Shown: piece by piece, positions 47,771 through 57,940 of the stretch
Position numbering within the stretch: the stretch's first letter is position 1
How the letters are laid out: every line of letters starts with the position of its first letter
NCBI GenBank assembly: GCA_026874595.1
Contig: CM049315.1
Coordinates: 66,345,916 to 66,409,915 of the forward strand
Length of the DNA stretch: 64,000 nt
From: Sipunculus nudus
Lineage: Eukaryota; Annelida; Sipuncula; Golfingiida; Sipunculidae
Direction of reading: 5' to 3'
The notes under the pieces: generated by a model
What the model was told of the DNA's origin: nothing
Seen by the model: the letters and a program-made list of their open reading frames with translations, nothing else
Databases searched by the model: none
Program-made: the position numbers and the translations under genes

Positions 47771-48835
47771 CCAGAATATGGGTAGTCGACAAGCCACTAT
47801 GTGTATCGGCAGAAATCAGAGTGGGACGGGTGAAGTGAGGCATGGATTAAGTGGCAAGGGGAATAGAGCGTGGTGTGTTGCATATTAACATGGATGTCTG
47901 CAGCTTAAACGTGAATGTAGGTGGTGCCACCTGTCATAAAATCGAGAAAATTGTCCAGGATGTATAAACCTGCTAAAATTTCAGGTGGATAAGTCAAACC
48001 ACTGCCGAGATATGAGTGATTTTATCCCAAGGCAGATCAACAGATGGATGCTGTGCATAAGTGGTTGCAGGTGGCGCCACCAGTTTTGCCCATAATGAAG
48101 ACCTATGTGAGATCTATACACATGCAAAATTTTGGCCTAATCAGTCAAAAGTTTCCCAAGATATGAGCTTGGATGTCTGCAGAGTAAATGTGAATGTAGG
48201 TGGCACCACCTGTCATAAAATCGAGAAAGCTGTCAAGGATGTAAAATACCTGCAAAATTTCAGGTGGAAAAGTCAAACCACTGCTGAGATATGAGTGATT
48301 TTAACCTAAGGCAGATGAACAGATCGACACTGTGCATAAATGGTTGCAGGTGGCACCACCAGTTTTGCCTATGATGAAGAGCTATGTGAGATCTATACAC
48401 ATGCAAAATTTTGGCCTAATCAGTCAAACGGTTCTCGAGATATGAGCTTGGATGTCTGCAGAGTAAATGTGAATGTAGGTGGCGACACCTGTCATAAAAT
48501 CAAGAAACTTGTCCAGGATGCATAAAACTGCAAAATTTCAGGTGGATAAGTCAAACCACTGCTGAGATATGAGTGATTTTATCAAAAGGCAGATGAACAG
48601 ATTGACGCTGTGCAAAAATGATTGCAGGTGGCGCCACCATTTTTAGTGTATGTTATAAAGCTATCAAAGGGCTACATTTGTGCAAAGTTTTTAGCCTGAT
48701 CGGTCAAACGGTTCCGGAGATATGTGGGTTTATGTGTGAAAACAGACGCACAAATGGACACTGGGCAGCAAGGAAAGGTCAGAGGTCAACCAAAAATGAA
48801 GGCGCAGCAGTTCACATGTGACCTGATGATAAACC
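47771..48835 (-). mobile_element. RC-A element, lacking the GATACAA end
   Basis: Starts with a mutated terminus (CCAGAATATGGG) and hairpin GTAGTCGACAAGCCACTAT. Core units with palindromes at about 48,069, 48,205 (diverged), 48,350 (diverged) and 48,636; AGGTCAGAGGTCA at 48,776-48,788. It merges into RC-E sequence at about 48,835. Confidence 0.65.
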
Positions 48836-49483
48836 CGATCCGCTTAAAATCCAAACCAAGTTTTTTCAAACAGTTGAAAGATATAGTTCCAATAATCTGG
48901 GAATTCTGCATCTAAACATTGTGTCCAGACGTCTAGACGCTGTGTCTAGACGTCTAGACACATTGTCTAGACACCCCCCCCAGCCAGGTCAGTTGCCATG
49001 GTGATGTCTGGACCCCACCTGTTTGTACTGAGTGACCTCTTGACTTGGCTGCATGAAGTCAAATCTGTTTTCAAATACAGAAAGCTTTTTTCAATTGGCT
49101 ACAATGCTTTTTTAAAACTGTATTTACCCAATCTATTCTTATAAAACTGGCAGAACCCTACCATAGAATAATTCTTGTAAAGTTTAAACCAATCAGCTGA
49201 ACAGTTTCATCATAAATCAGTGTATAAGCTAGAAGAGTTTAAAATTACATTTTTGCTTGTAAAAAACAGATCAATGTAGGTGGCGCCACCAATACCTCAA
49301 TTTTGAATATGACATATATAACAAACATTGGCATAAAATTTGGTGATGATAGCTCTAGCCATTTCTGAGATTGAAATTTTAGTGTGCTTTTTTGGACAGA
49401 TGACTAGTTCAACCTCCTCTTACTCGGCCAAAAATCTCTGAACTGGAAAAATTGAACAAACTTGAGAGTGATTGTTCTAGGGA

Positions 49484-49960
49484 TAATATAATTATAATAA
49501 CATATTTAATTTATATAGCGCTAATTCAACAAAATAGTTATCAAAAGCGCTTTTCAAGACACAAAGCACAGTTTTTCTTAAACATAAAATGTAGATTCCT
49601 ACTAAAACAAAGATTCCTAAAAGTTAAACCCTAGTTCCTAAGAACTACCAAAAGCTAATATAAAAAGGTAAGTTTTAAGATTTCTTTTAAAAGAAGCTAA
49701 AGATGGTGAAGCTCTGATTGAGTGCGGAAGTTCATTCCACAACCTTGGTGCCACAGCTGAGAAAGCTCTCGAACGACACCTCACTTTATGCTTTAGGAAT
49801 CACTAAAAGCCCTTGGTCAGATGACCTAAGCTGTCTGACTGGAACATAAAAAGTTAAGAGGTTCCTAATGTAAATAGGCGATTGACCATTTATGGCTTTG
49901 TATACTAATAATAAAATTTTAAAATCAATGCGCTGTTGCACCGGGAGCCAATGGAGTTTT
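49484..49960 (-). mobile_element. 5'-truncated non-LTR retrotransposon, C-terminal end and 3' UTR
   Basis: Minus sense opens with LHWLPVQQRIDFKILL and continues LRSSDQGLLVIPK; after an in-frame stop and a frame change come RLWNELPHSIR and SFKRNLKTYLF. This order is the conserved segment after the RT domain of CR1/L2-like LINE proteins. The 3' UTR ends AGCGCTATATAAAT followed by AT-rich repeats. It interrupts RC-E, where the uninterrupted copy (38,868-38,890) reads AGGGATCATTTCTGTG. Dead copy; the clade assignment is tentative. Confidence 0.75.
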
Positions 49961-50230
49961 TTTCTGTGAAATATGGGACAATTTGGCTTGAGAGTTTCAG
50001 AGAAGAAGATTTTTTAAGCTTTTTTAGTTTTTTCCCTATAAAATCTAAGAAAATGCAGTTAGAAAAAAATAAACAAAATCTGACAGAGTTTTTTAGATGA
50101 CTGATAATTTGCACAATGTATGGGGATGCTAGCTCCTGCCAGTTTTGAGTTAGCTATGGTTAATGTACAGAAGACGCACAACGCAACGACAGACGATGCC
50201 GCACTATCGCATAAGCTCACAGGTTCGCTA

Positions 50231-51290
50231 AAAATTAATGATGTTTGAGTGAAAAGGATATATTTCAGTAAAATTTTCTGGAGATGATATGCTGACGCTC
50301 TGAATGAGACTTTAAGCAAGGCCTCTGAGAGAAAATTTTTGAGGCGGTACAAAAGGTTTCCGGCCCCCTCCATTTTCTTTGTTATAATAAGCAATCAGTT
50401 TTACGGATGTAATTCTTTATTCAGTTTAAATCCAAGGCTATACTTATTGAAACGGTATACTAAAGAATGGACTGTACTCTAAGAAAAAAGAGGTTCTTGA
50501 TGGTTCTTTTAAGAACGCATATGGTTCTTGGTAGAAGCATGGTTCAATCTAGAACTCTTTTCTTTGTAAAGAGGTTCATCTTGCACTTGGAGGTTCGTGC
50601 CCTGACGATAAATTGATACAAGGTTCCAGATGGAACCTGTGTTTTGACTGGATGTCTCAATGATTAGGATGGGCATGCCCAAGCTATTTGAACTAATGAT
50701 ATCAAATGTTTACGGTCGGATGTTTTGGTATATTAGAAGAGGGAATAATTATGAGGTAAGAACTATGTTTATATATTTTTTCAAGTGAAGAATGTTGAAC
50801 TTATTGCCAGAGATTAACTGTCCAGTGACTCAATGTATCCAGTTAGTCCCCGTCTGCAAAAGAAGTTACTGATATGTTCACTTTATCTAAACATGGATCA
50901 AGGCCGAAGATAAACATGCTGTGCGTGCACAAATTGTTGCAGTATTGAGTTATACCAGTTCATAGTAATACCAGTAATGTAGAATTTGAAACAGTTCTAG
51001 CAGTGTAAAAGGAAATGACCGCTTTCTAACCACATTACCAAATAAATTTTAATTCAGCTTAAGTGACTGAAACTAAACAAGCCAGGCAACAATACACGGA
51101 ATACATTCATAACATATAATATAGTGTTTACAGTATTACTCTATCCTTAATCATTTCTTTAAATTGTCCTAAAGATCATTTATCATACAAAGGGTGTAAG
51201 AACGCATCGCCAAACCAATTTTGAGCATAACCAGTATATGGGAATGAATGGAGCGCTGTTTTGAAAACTGGTAAATCTGGGAGTTTAACA
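50231..51290. other. Unassigned region with a GGTTCTT-rich repeat
   Basis: 50,475-50,640 has repeated AGGTTCTTGATGGTTC and GTTCTTTTAAGAAC motifs, related to 57,114-57,290. A possible exon end GGGAATAATTATGAG|GTAAGA lies at about 50,757, but no upstream acceptor or product was recognised. Confidence 0.4.
50475..50640. mobile_element. GGTTC-rich MITE-like repeat
   Basis: Starts ACTCTAAGAAAAAAGAGGTT and holds several GGTTCT and AGAACC motifs in both orientations, so it can fold. Related to 57,114-57,290, which ends AAAAAAGGGTTCC in reverse. Superfamily not determined. Confidence 0.45.
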
Positions 51291-51447
51291 AAGGGGCTCA
51301 AGTAACCAAACAGACTCTCCCAATGTTTGATCATGCTTAATTACACATTCACTGATGGTGTTCTCTAATAAACGTAGTGTTGTATTGCCTAATTGTTAAA
51401 AAGCGAAGACTTTACAAAGGTTGCTTATCCATTCTTTCTCTTTGCAG

Positions 51448-51510
51448 TAACAAGATACATCTGCCTGGATAGCAAGCGTGCAAATGATAGAGAAGAAAGG
51501 ATTTCATTTG
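51448..51510 (+). pseudogene. Exon-like segment, first copy, product unknown
   Basis: Flanked by CCATTCTTTCTCTTTGCAG and GTAAGATATTCC, good acceptor and donor. One frame is open (TRYICLDSKRAND...), while the frame matching the second copy has a stop after six codons (NKIHLPG). Paralogous to 52,787-52,868, with surrounding introns also duplicated. Either copy may be the non-functional one. Confidence 0.35.
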
Positions 51511-52124
51511 GTAAGATATTCCACAGTTATTCCTAAATTGTAACATGTCAAATGTAAATAATGCACATAGAACTGTGTATCACAAAGTTAAAATCTAACT
51601 TTGTTATGTCTGTATTTACATCTGATTATGAGGAACCTACAAATACATTTAAGTGAATAAGATAAGGTTACTTATTCTATATATTGATATATAGTTGTAA
51701 TCAAATGCACAAATATACACTATATTTGTATTACGTTTATATTATGTTTTGGAAACTTTCACCTGAGTCTCTCTAGGTGTGGTCACGCTTTATTACACAT
51801 TCGTTGAAGACGTTCTTTAATTAACCTGGTGTTGCAATAATTAATTTTACAAAGTGTAGGATATACTATATAGGTGTTTGTCACTATTAATATGTGCTAT
51901 ATCTGGGATACGAGATACCCTTACCCTATGGGCATGAAAAACTGTGGTAAGTCTTTGTCACTATTAATCTTTGGTATATCCAAGATACGGCTTACCCTAA
52001 CTCTTCAGACATGAAATACTCCAATAAATGTTTGTTACTATTAATATATGCTATATCGGGGATAGGGGTTACCCTAACCCTTAGGGCATGAATACTCTAT
52101 ATGTGTTTGTCACTATGAATACAT

Positions 52125-52640
52125 GTCACAAACATGGCACAGACTGTCCCAAGCAAATTTACAAGCAAGTATAAAGGGTGTGTGTCACAAGATTGTCACT
52201 GTCACAAACATGCCACAAACATGGCACAGACTGCCCCAAGCAAATTTATATGCAAGTATAAAGGGTGTGTTACAAGATTGTCGCTGTCACAAACATGTCA
52301 CAAACATGGCAGAGTCTGTCCCAAGCAAATTTACAAGCAAGTATAAAGGGTGTGTGTCACAAGATTGTCACTGTCACAAACATGGCAGAGACTGCCCCAA
52401 GCAAATTTATAAGCAAGCATAAAGGGTGTGTGTCACAAGATTGTAACTGTCACAAACATGTCACAAACATGGCAAAGACTTTCCCATGCAAATTTATAAG
52501 CAAGCATTAAAGGTGTGTGTCATAAGATTGTCACTGTCACAAACATGGCACATACTGTCCAAAGCAAATTTATAGGCAAGCATAAAGGGTGTGCGTCACA
52601 AGATTGTCACTGTCACAAACATGTCACTGGCATGGCACAG
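52125..52640. repeat. Minisatellite, units of about 85-100 bp
   Basis: Five to six units containing CACAAACATGGCACAGACTG, CCCAAGCAAATTTA and AAGGGTGTGTGTCACAAGAT. Some units have an extra ACATGTCACAA step. Frames in all phases are repeat shadows. It lies within the second copy of the duplicated segment, upstream of the exon-like sequence. Confidence 0.9.
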
Positions 52641-52786
52641 ACTATGGCTAGCTTTTGTCTGCAGAACCATCCCTAACCCTGACCAACCCCCTATATCTAT
52701 GAGGACAGGGAAAGGGGCCCTATATGTAGAGGGTTGGGGAAATGGAGGTAGTCCCTAAAGTCACCATCCATTCTTTCTCTTTGTAG

Positions 52787-52868
52787 GAACCAGATATATC
52801 TGCCTAGCAAGAAAGCAAATGAAAAAGAAGTGAGGTTTGTTGTAACAAGGGCTGGAGATTATAACATG
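52787..52868 (+). CDS. Candidate internal exon, product unknown
   Basis: Acceptor CATTCTTTCTCTTTGTAG and donor GTAGGT. One base then 27 open codons: NQIYLPSKKANEKEV followed by RFVVTRAGDYNM. The composition looks like ordinary protein, but I do not recognise the family. The companion copy at 51,448-51,510 does not share an open frame with it. If real, the gene runs left to right and opposite to ACSF2. Confidence 0.4.
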
Positions 52869-53053
52869 GTAGGTTATTCCAGAGATATTTCTATATCATA
52901 ACACGTGTTGATAATACACATGGAATTGTGTATCACAAAGTAGAAAAAACAATATTTTGTTGTGTTAACCACGTCTATGTTAACCACCAAATTACAAGAA
53001 GGCTACAAATAATTAAAAACAAAGGTAATAGATGTTATGAGGTAAATAAAGAA

Positions 53054-56000
53054 CAAGTGACCCATGGGTCATGACCCTCAGCCGACTGACATGTTGACTA
53101 TATGTCCTTGCACAGGAAACTAATTAAGATAATATAGGTGGCATCATCATTCATGCATATTAGCTTAATTTCATAAAGACCCATTTGCACACCAAACTCT
53201 ATGACAATCCAACCAGCCTTTCCTGAGGAACCTGGCAATTTGTGCATATTTTTCATTACTTCTGGGATGCTCAAACATACCCCCAAAACTCTGAGAATAT
53301 AGATCACAGTGACCCAGTTTCAGGTTTTGAGGGGAGAATTTTTGAGGAACTCTCAGGATGCCAATGTTTCCAAGGAGACTTTTCATGGACCTCCCTGGAT
53401 TTTAAGTTAGAAGATTCTAGGTCCAGTGGTTATAATATGTGCCCTGCTTTGGTATCAAATTTTAAATTATGCTACAGGTGCTTATAAGCCCCATAGCTGA
53501 GAGAATATGGGTAACAGAGACCTAATTTCAGGTTTCCAAGGATATTTTTCATTGACCTCCCTGCCCTGTTAAGAGACGGCCGCATCTTTTAAGGTCTCAA
53601 AAAAAGCGAAAAAAATCATTAAAAATCGAAAAAAATACAGGTGGTGCCACCAGTCAGCAGGAATTGATGAAACAATCCATGATGAATATGCATGCAAAGA
53701 ATCATGGCAATCAATGAACTATTTGTTGAGATACTAGAGCTTTTGTATCAAATTTTTAGTTGTTCTTGGGGGTACTTCAAAGCCCTATAGCTCAGAGGTT
53801 ATGGGTAACAGAGACCTAATTCCAAGTTTCTAAGGAGTCTTTTAAAGGGCCCTACCTGCATGTCATGATAAAAGATTCTAGGTCCAGTGGTTATGATTTG
53901 TGCCCTGATAACATTTGACTGCATCTTTGAAGGTCTCAAAAATAGAGAAAAAAATTGTAAAAAATTGAAAAAAAATATAGGTGGCGCCACCTATCTTCAA
54001 AAACTGATGAATCACTCCATGATCAATATCCCTGCAAAGAATCTCGGTGATCAATGCAATAGTTGTTCAGATACTTGAGCCTTTGTATCAAATTTACCAT
54101 TATTCTGGGGGGTACTTCAGAGCCCCATAGCCAAAAGAATATGGGTAAAGCCCCGTTCCCACTTTCACGAATTTGACGCCGAATCGCCACGATGTTGAAT
54201 TCGTGGCGATTCGTGGCCAATCGGCCTGTCGAGTGATAAAAATTCCATCACGACCACGATATTGTATGAAAGGAGTACGATGCCAGTACGATTGGCTACG
54301 ATAGTGACACGAAGCCAGCACGATATGACACGACACTTCTAAGAATGTTCACGGCTCCGTGACGACGTCTAAGATACTGGTACGATATTTCCACGATTGA
54401 TCTGCGACTTGTGGACGATACTCCTACGATCATTCAATTTGGCTACGGATTGTTAGATAGCTATATATGTAATATATATCTATTGTAATGTCACAAAGAA
54501 GACTATGTTAGTAAAAGGACACCATAACAACACTTTACTCAACTTCTCCAGATATTTTAATTTGACAAAAGTTATCCAGTTTAAAACACTGATAATATAT
54601 GTCTCATTTGATTTGAAAAATTAGACAATTACGACTTATTTATGTGGTGGCAAATACGACGTTAACTTCTTTAAGTCCAAGTAGACGACCGTCTTAATCC
54701 GATGTAAAATATCTGTATTCTCAAAATATTGGTTAAAAATATCTCATTGATTCGGCTCTCAATGTGATATAAGATCCTGTTAATATCAATTTGTGTTAGG
54801 CTCAGTTTATTCTCCCATAGTAAAATAAGAAATTCATAATTTATTATATTCACCATATGTTTAAGTATGACGAAACTGTTAAATATATTCAGCTTCTTTA
54901 AACTGTTTTGGTTCAAATTTATTTTGTCAACCAATATCCACGATAAAAAAGATTTCTTTAAAACAAATTAACGAATCTATATGGTTAACTTACTGCAAAA
55001 ACTAAAAACTTTTACTTTTACAAAGAAGTTACATATTACAAAGGAAGCGTAATTTGATTCAGCTTCTTCAAATTATTTTAGTTCAAATTAAGTTGGAACC
55101 AATAACCACAATACAAATCTTCTTTAAAACAAATTTACAAATCTACACAGTGTTCTTACTTTTAAACCTTATTCCTCATTTATTTGTAAGAAGTTAAAAA
55201 TCACTCAGAAAATAAAATTTTCCGTTACATTATGATATCAGTTCTTGATGATTCGTCACCAAATTCGTGGAAGTAGGAAGGGGCTTTATGAACGTGACTC
55301 TCTCTTGAGAGGTTCTTGTGGTAGTCGTATTGTAGTCGTGTTGAAGTCGTGTCGATGTCATTGTCCTTCCTGAGCATTCGTGACATTGTTTTAAATCACA
55401 GATTTACAAGAATTATGAAGACTCTCATACGACTTACCAAGAAACTGTTACGACTTAGCTACGACTTGTGACGACAAAGCTTAATTTTTGAACATTTCAA
55501 AAATAGCGCTACGAATCCTGAGTGCTCAAGACCTCGCTACGAACATTACCGAATGTTCAAGACATCATCTATGACACTCCCACGACGTCCCTACGAATTT
55601 TAATGATGTAAGTTCGTGGCGATTCGGCGTCAAATTCGTGAAAGTGGGAACGGGGCTTAACAGAGACCTAATTCCAGGTTTCTTAGGAGACTTTTCATGG
55701 GCCTCCCTGCATGTCAAGATAAAAAGATTCTAGGTCCAGTGGTTACCATTCGGCCCTGTTAACCAATGACCACATCTTTAAAGGTCTCAAAAATAGAGAA
55801 AAAAAATCGTAAAAATCGAAAAAAATACACGTGGTGCCACCAGTGATGAAACATTCCATGACCAATTTCCATGCAAAAAATCATGGTTATCAATGCATTA
55901 GTTTTTCAGATACTTGAGCTTTTGTATCAAATTTTTTATTATTCTGGGGGGTACGGTACTTATGGGACCCATAAATCAGAGGATATGGGTAACAAAGACC

Positions 56001-56531
56001 TAATTTCAGGTTTCTATAGAGACTTTTCATGCATCTCTCTTGATGTCAAGTTAGAAGATTCCAGGTCCAGTGGTTATGATTTCTGCCAAGTTAACAGATG
56101 ACTGCTTCTTTGAAGGTATCATAAATAGGGAAAAAATTTCGTAAAAATTAGAAAAAACCAACAGGTGGCACCACCAGTTTGCAGGAACTGATGGAACACT
56201 CCATGATCAATAATCATGCAAAGAATCATGGTGATCAATGCAGTAGTTATTCAGATACTTGAGCTTTTGTATCAAATTTTTATTTTTCTGGGGGGGTAAT
56301 TATGAGACCCATAGCTCGGGGAATATGGGTAACAGAGACCTAATTTCAGGTTTCCATGGAGATTTTTTATGGACCTCCCTGGATGCCAAGTTAGAAGATT
56401 CCAGGTCCAGTGGTTACAATTTGTGCCCTGTTAATGGACTGCCGGACGGCCAGACGGCAGCACAGCTGGACAGACGACGGACAAAGCGTGATCGCTATAG
56501 CTCAGATGACTTTTAGTCAGCTGAGCTAAAA
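53054..56531 (-). mobile_element. RC-D element, subtype b, complete, split by a DNA transposon
   Basis: Left end CAAGTGACCCATGGGTCATG then ACCCTCAGCCGA; right end TAGCTCAGATGACTTTTAGT then CAGCTGAGCTAAAAAT. Core units of about 340 bp have palindromes at about 53,641, 53,981, 55,830 and 56,164. Without the inserted 1.5 kb it is about 2.0 kb. A (GACG)n-like tract lies at 56,441-56,484. No gene. Confidence 0.85.
54149..55657. mobile_element. PIF/Harbinger-like non-autonomous transposon, 1,509 bp
   Basis: Perfect 44-bp terminal inverted repeats at 54,149-54,192 and 55,614-55,657 (outer bases AGCCCCGTTCCCACTTTCAC). TAA is duplicated at 54,146-54,148 and 55,658-55,660. Other RC-D copies carry the uninterrupted ATGGGTAACAGAGACC, confirming the target. 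A 3-bp TAA/TTA duplication is typical of PIF/Harbinger. The subterminal zones repeat ACGA/TCGT motifs (CTACGAT, CACGAC), possibly transposase sites. The interior is AT-rich without a transposase. Confidence 0.9.
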
Positions 56532-56678
56532 ATGAGTGGGAACTGTGTTGGGTGTTCGCGAACTCTGAATCGCTGATGCCAAGTTATATATACATGTATA
56601 TATATTTAGGTGCACACATATGCTAATGCTTTTTTCACAAGTAGATCTTTACTACTAAATAAAAGATGAGTTTCTAAA

Positions 56679-57113
56679 CAAAACCTACAGGCCTAATGCG
56701 AACCTGTGCAAAGTTTGGGAGTATGAATGGAGGTTTATTTTTTTAAATTTAATATCCTCTAAGATCCCCTTATGTCCTGCACATCTTCCTTAGTCATTAT
56801 GATTTCAGCAAAATGGATGTTTTGGACCTGCAAGTTTCGGACTAGGACATTTAAAACTAGGATGTATCAGTCAGGATTTTTTCCGATATGTTCTTTTTGC
56901 CAGGGAGGATTATTGGGACAGATGAACGGACAATTTGGCAGCATGGTTTCGGAGCAGAACATTTTTAATGTTTTTGTAGCTTCTTCCCCCATAAAATTTA
57001 AGAAAATGCAGTTAGCCAAGAAATAAGCAAAATCCGATAAAATTTTTTAGATGACAAATTTTTTGCAAAAAATTTGGTGATGCTAGCTCCTGCCCTTTTT
57101 GAGATAGCTATGG
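56679..57113 (-). mobile_element. RC-E remnant
   Basis: Left end CAAAACCTACAGGCCTAATG then GCGAACCTGTGCAAAG; continues like 36,530-36,680, then AAAACTAG at 56,864-56,871, where other copies have RC-A, then directly RC-E right-half sequence (AATGCAGTTAG, GATGCTAGCTCCTGCC). Ends at the GGTTC-rich repeat. Confidence 0.65.
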
Positions 57114-57290
57114 CGTTCCACCTAGAACCTTTCAAGGTTCCCCACTCAGTCCATTGTGAAGAACCTTGGAGGGTTCCTCTCAGAAAAGAACCCTGCCTTT
57201 AAGGTTCTAGCTGGAACCTTAAAAGGTTCCCCACTCAGTCCACTCTGAAGAACCCTTTTGGGATCTACCTGGAACCCTTTTTTCTAGGAG
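57114..57290. mobile_element. GGTTC-rich MITE-like repeat
   Basis: Contains CTAGAACCTTTCAAGGTTCC, two copies of CCCCACTCAGTCCA and a final GGAACCCTTTTTTCTAGGAG. Inverted GGTTC/GAACC motifs throughout. Followed by (AT)n at 57,308-57,348. Confidence 0.5.
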
Positions 57291-57305
57291 TGTATATAAA
57301 TATAT

Positions 57306-57307
<2 letters not shown>

Positions 57308-57348
<41 letters not shown>
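57308..57348. repeat. (AT)n microsatellite
   Basis: About 20 AT dinucleotides. Similar tracts occur at 44,049-44,087 and 63,792-63,835. Confidence 0.95.
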
Positions 57349-57353
<5 letters not shown>

Positions 57354-57773
57354 ATAACCTCAAGGCAAGCAACCTACATGAGGTTACCCACATGGGCTAC
57401 GGTCTGTACATCCTTTATGTACTATCAATACTATCACAACAACGACAAAACCAATTGAAACTTGGAAGAATAAAAAAATATTTACAGGAACATAATAAGG
57501 GGTTAAAATAGTTAAAATAATGCCGCCACAGCCAAAGCGAATGCAGATGTGTCAGATTGTTACATACTTTGCCTGGTGTTAGATCAGCAGTGCAAGCTGT
57601 ATGGAGGACTACTGTGATTCTGTGAAAACATTTTTTTCTTTTGATATACAATAGCTCAAGGTTTACATATATCAGCTTACATCATGTTCCACCAAACAGA
57701 TCAAAGGAACTACCCAAGTTTTGTTTACTTTCTGGGGACATTGGCCATGTAAAATAAAAACGTTTAATATAAA
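57349..57773. other. No recognised feature
   Basis: AT-rich spacer between the (AT)n tract and the next RC-D end; frames are short on both strands and none has recognisable motifs. Confidence 0.5.
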
Positions 57774-57940
57774 CAAGTGACCCATGGGCCATGACGCTCA
57801 GCTGCCAAGCATGACCTGCGACATCATGGGCTGCGCTTCACAACTAGTAAAATTGTTGCAGAACCTATATGCCAATTTTGTTTAAACTTTCTACATTGCA
57901 ATAAATTCTTAGCATATATGTCTGGTTAAAACTTAGTGAA

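Larger units (their letters stand above)
45826..50230 (-). mobile_element. RC-E element, large composite
   Basis: Left end CAAGGCCTACAGGCCTAATG then GCGAACCTTTG; right end CACTATCGCATAAGCTCACA then GGTTCGCTAAAA. Carries RC-A at 45,998 and 47,771, a SINE head at 47,541 and a non-LTR tail at 49,484. A second partial RC-E start (AACCTGTGCAAAGATTAGGA) at 47,621 shows that it is an internally duplicated composite. Confidence 0.7.

Noticed and set aside
52123-52510. Overlapping 70-99 codon frames in three phases
   Set aside because: Produced by the minisatellite, whose unit happens to lack stops.
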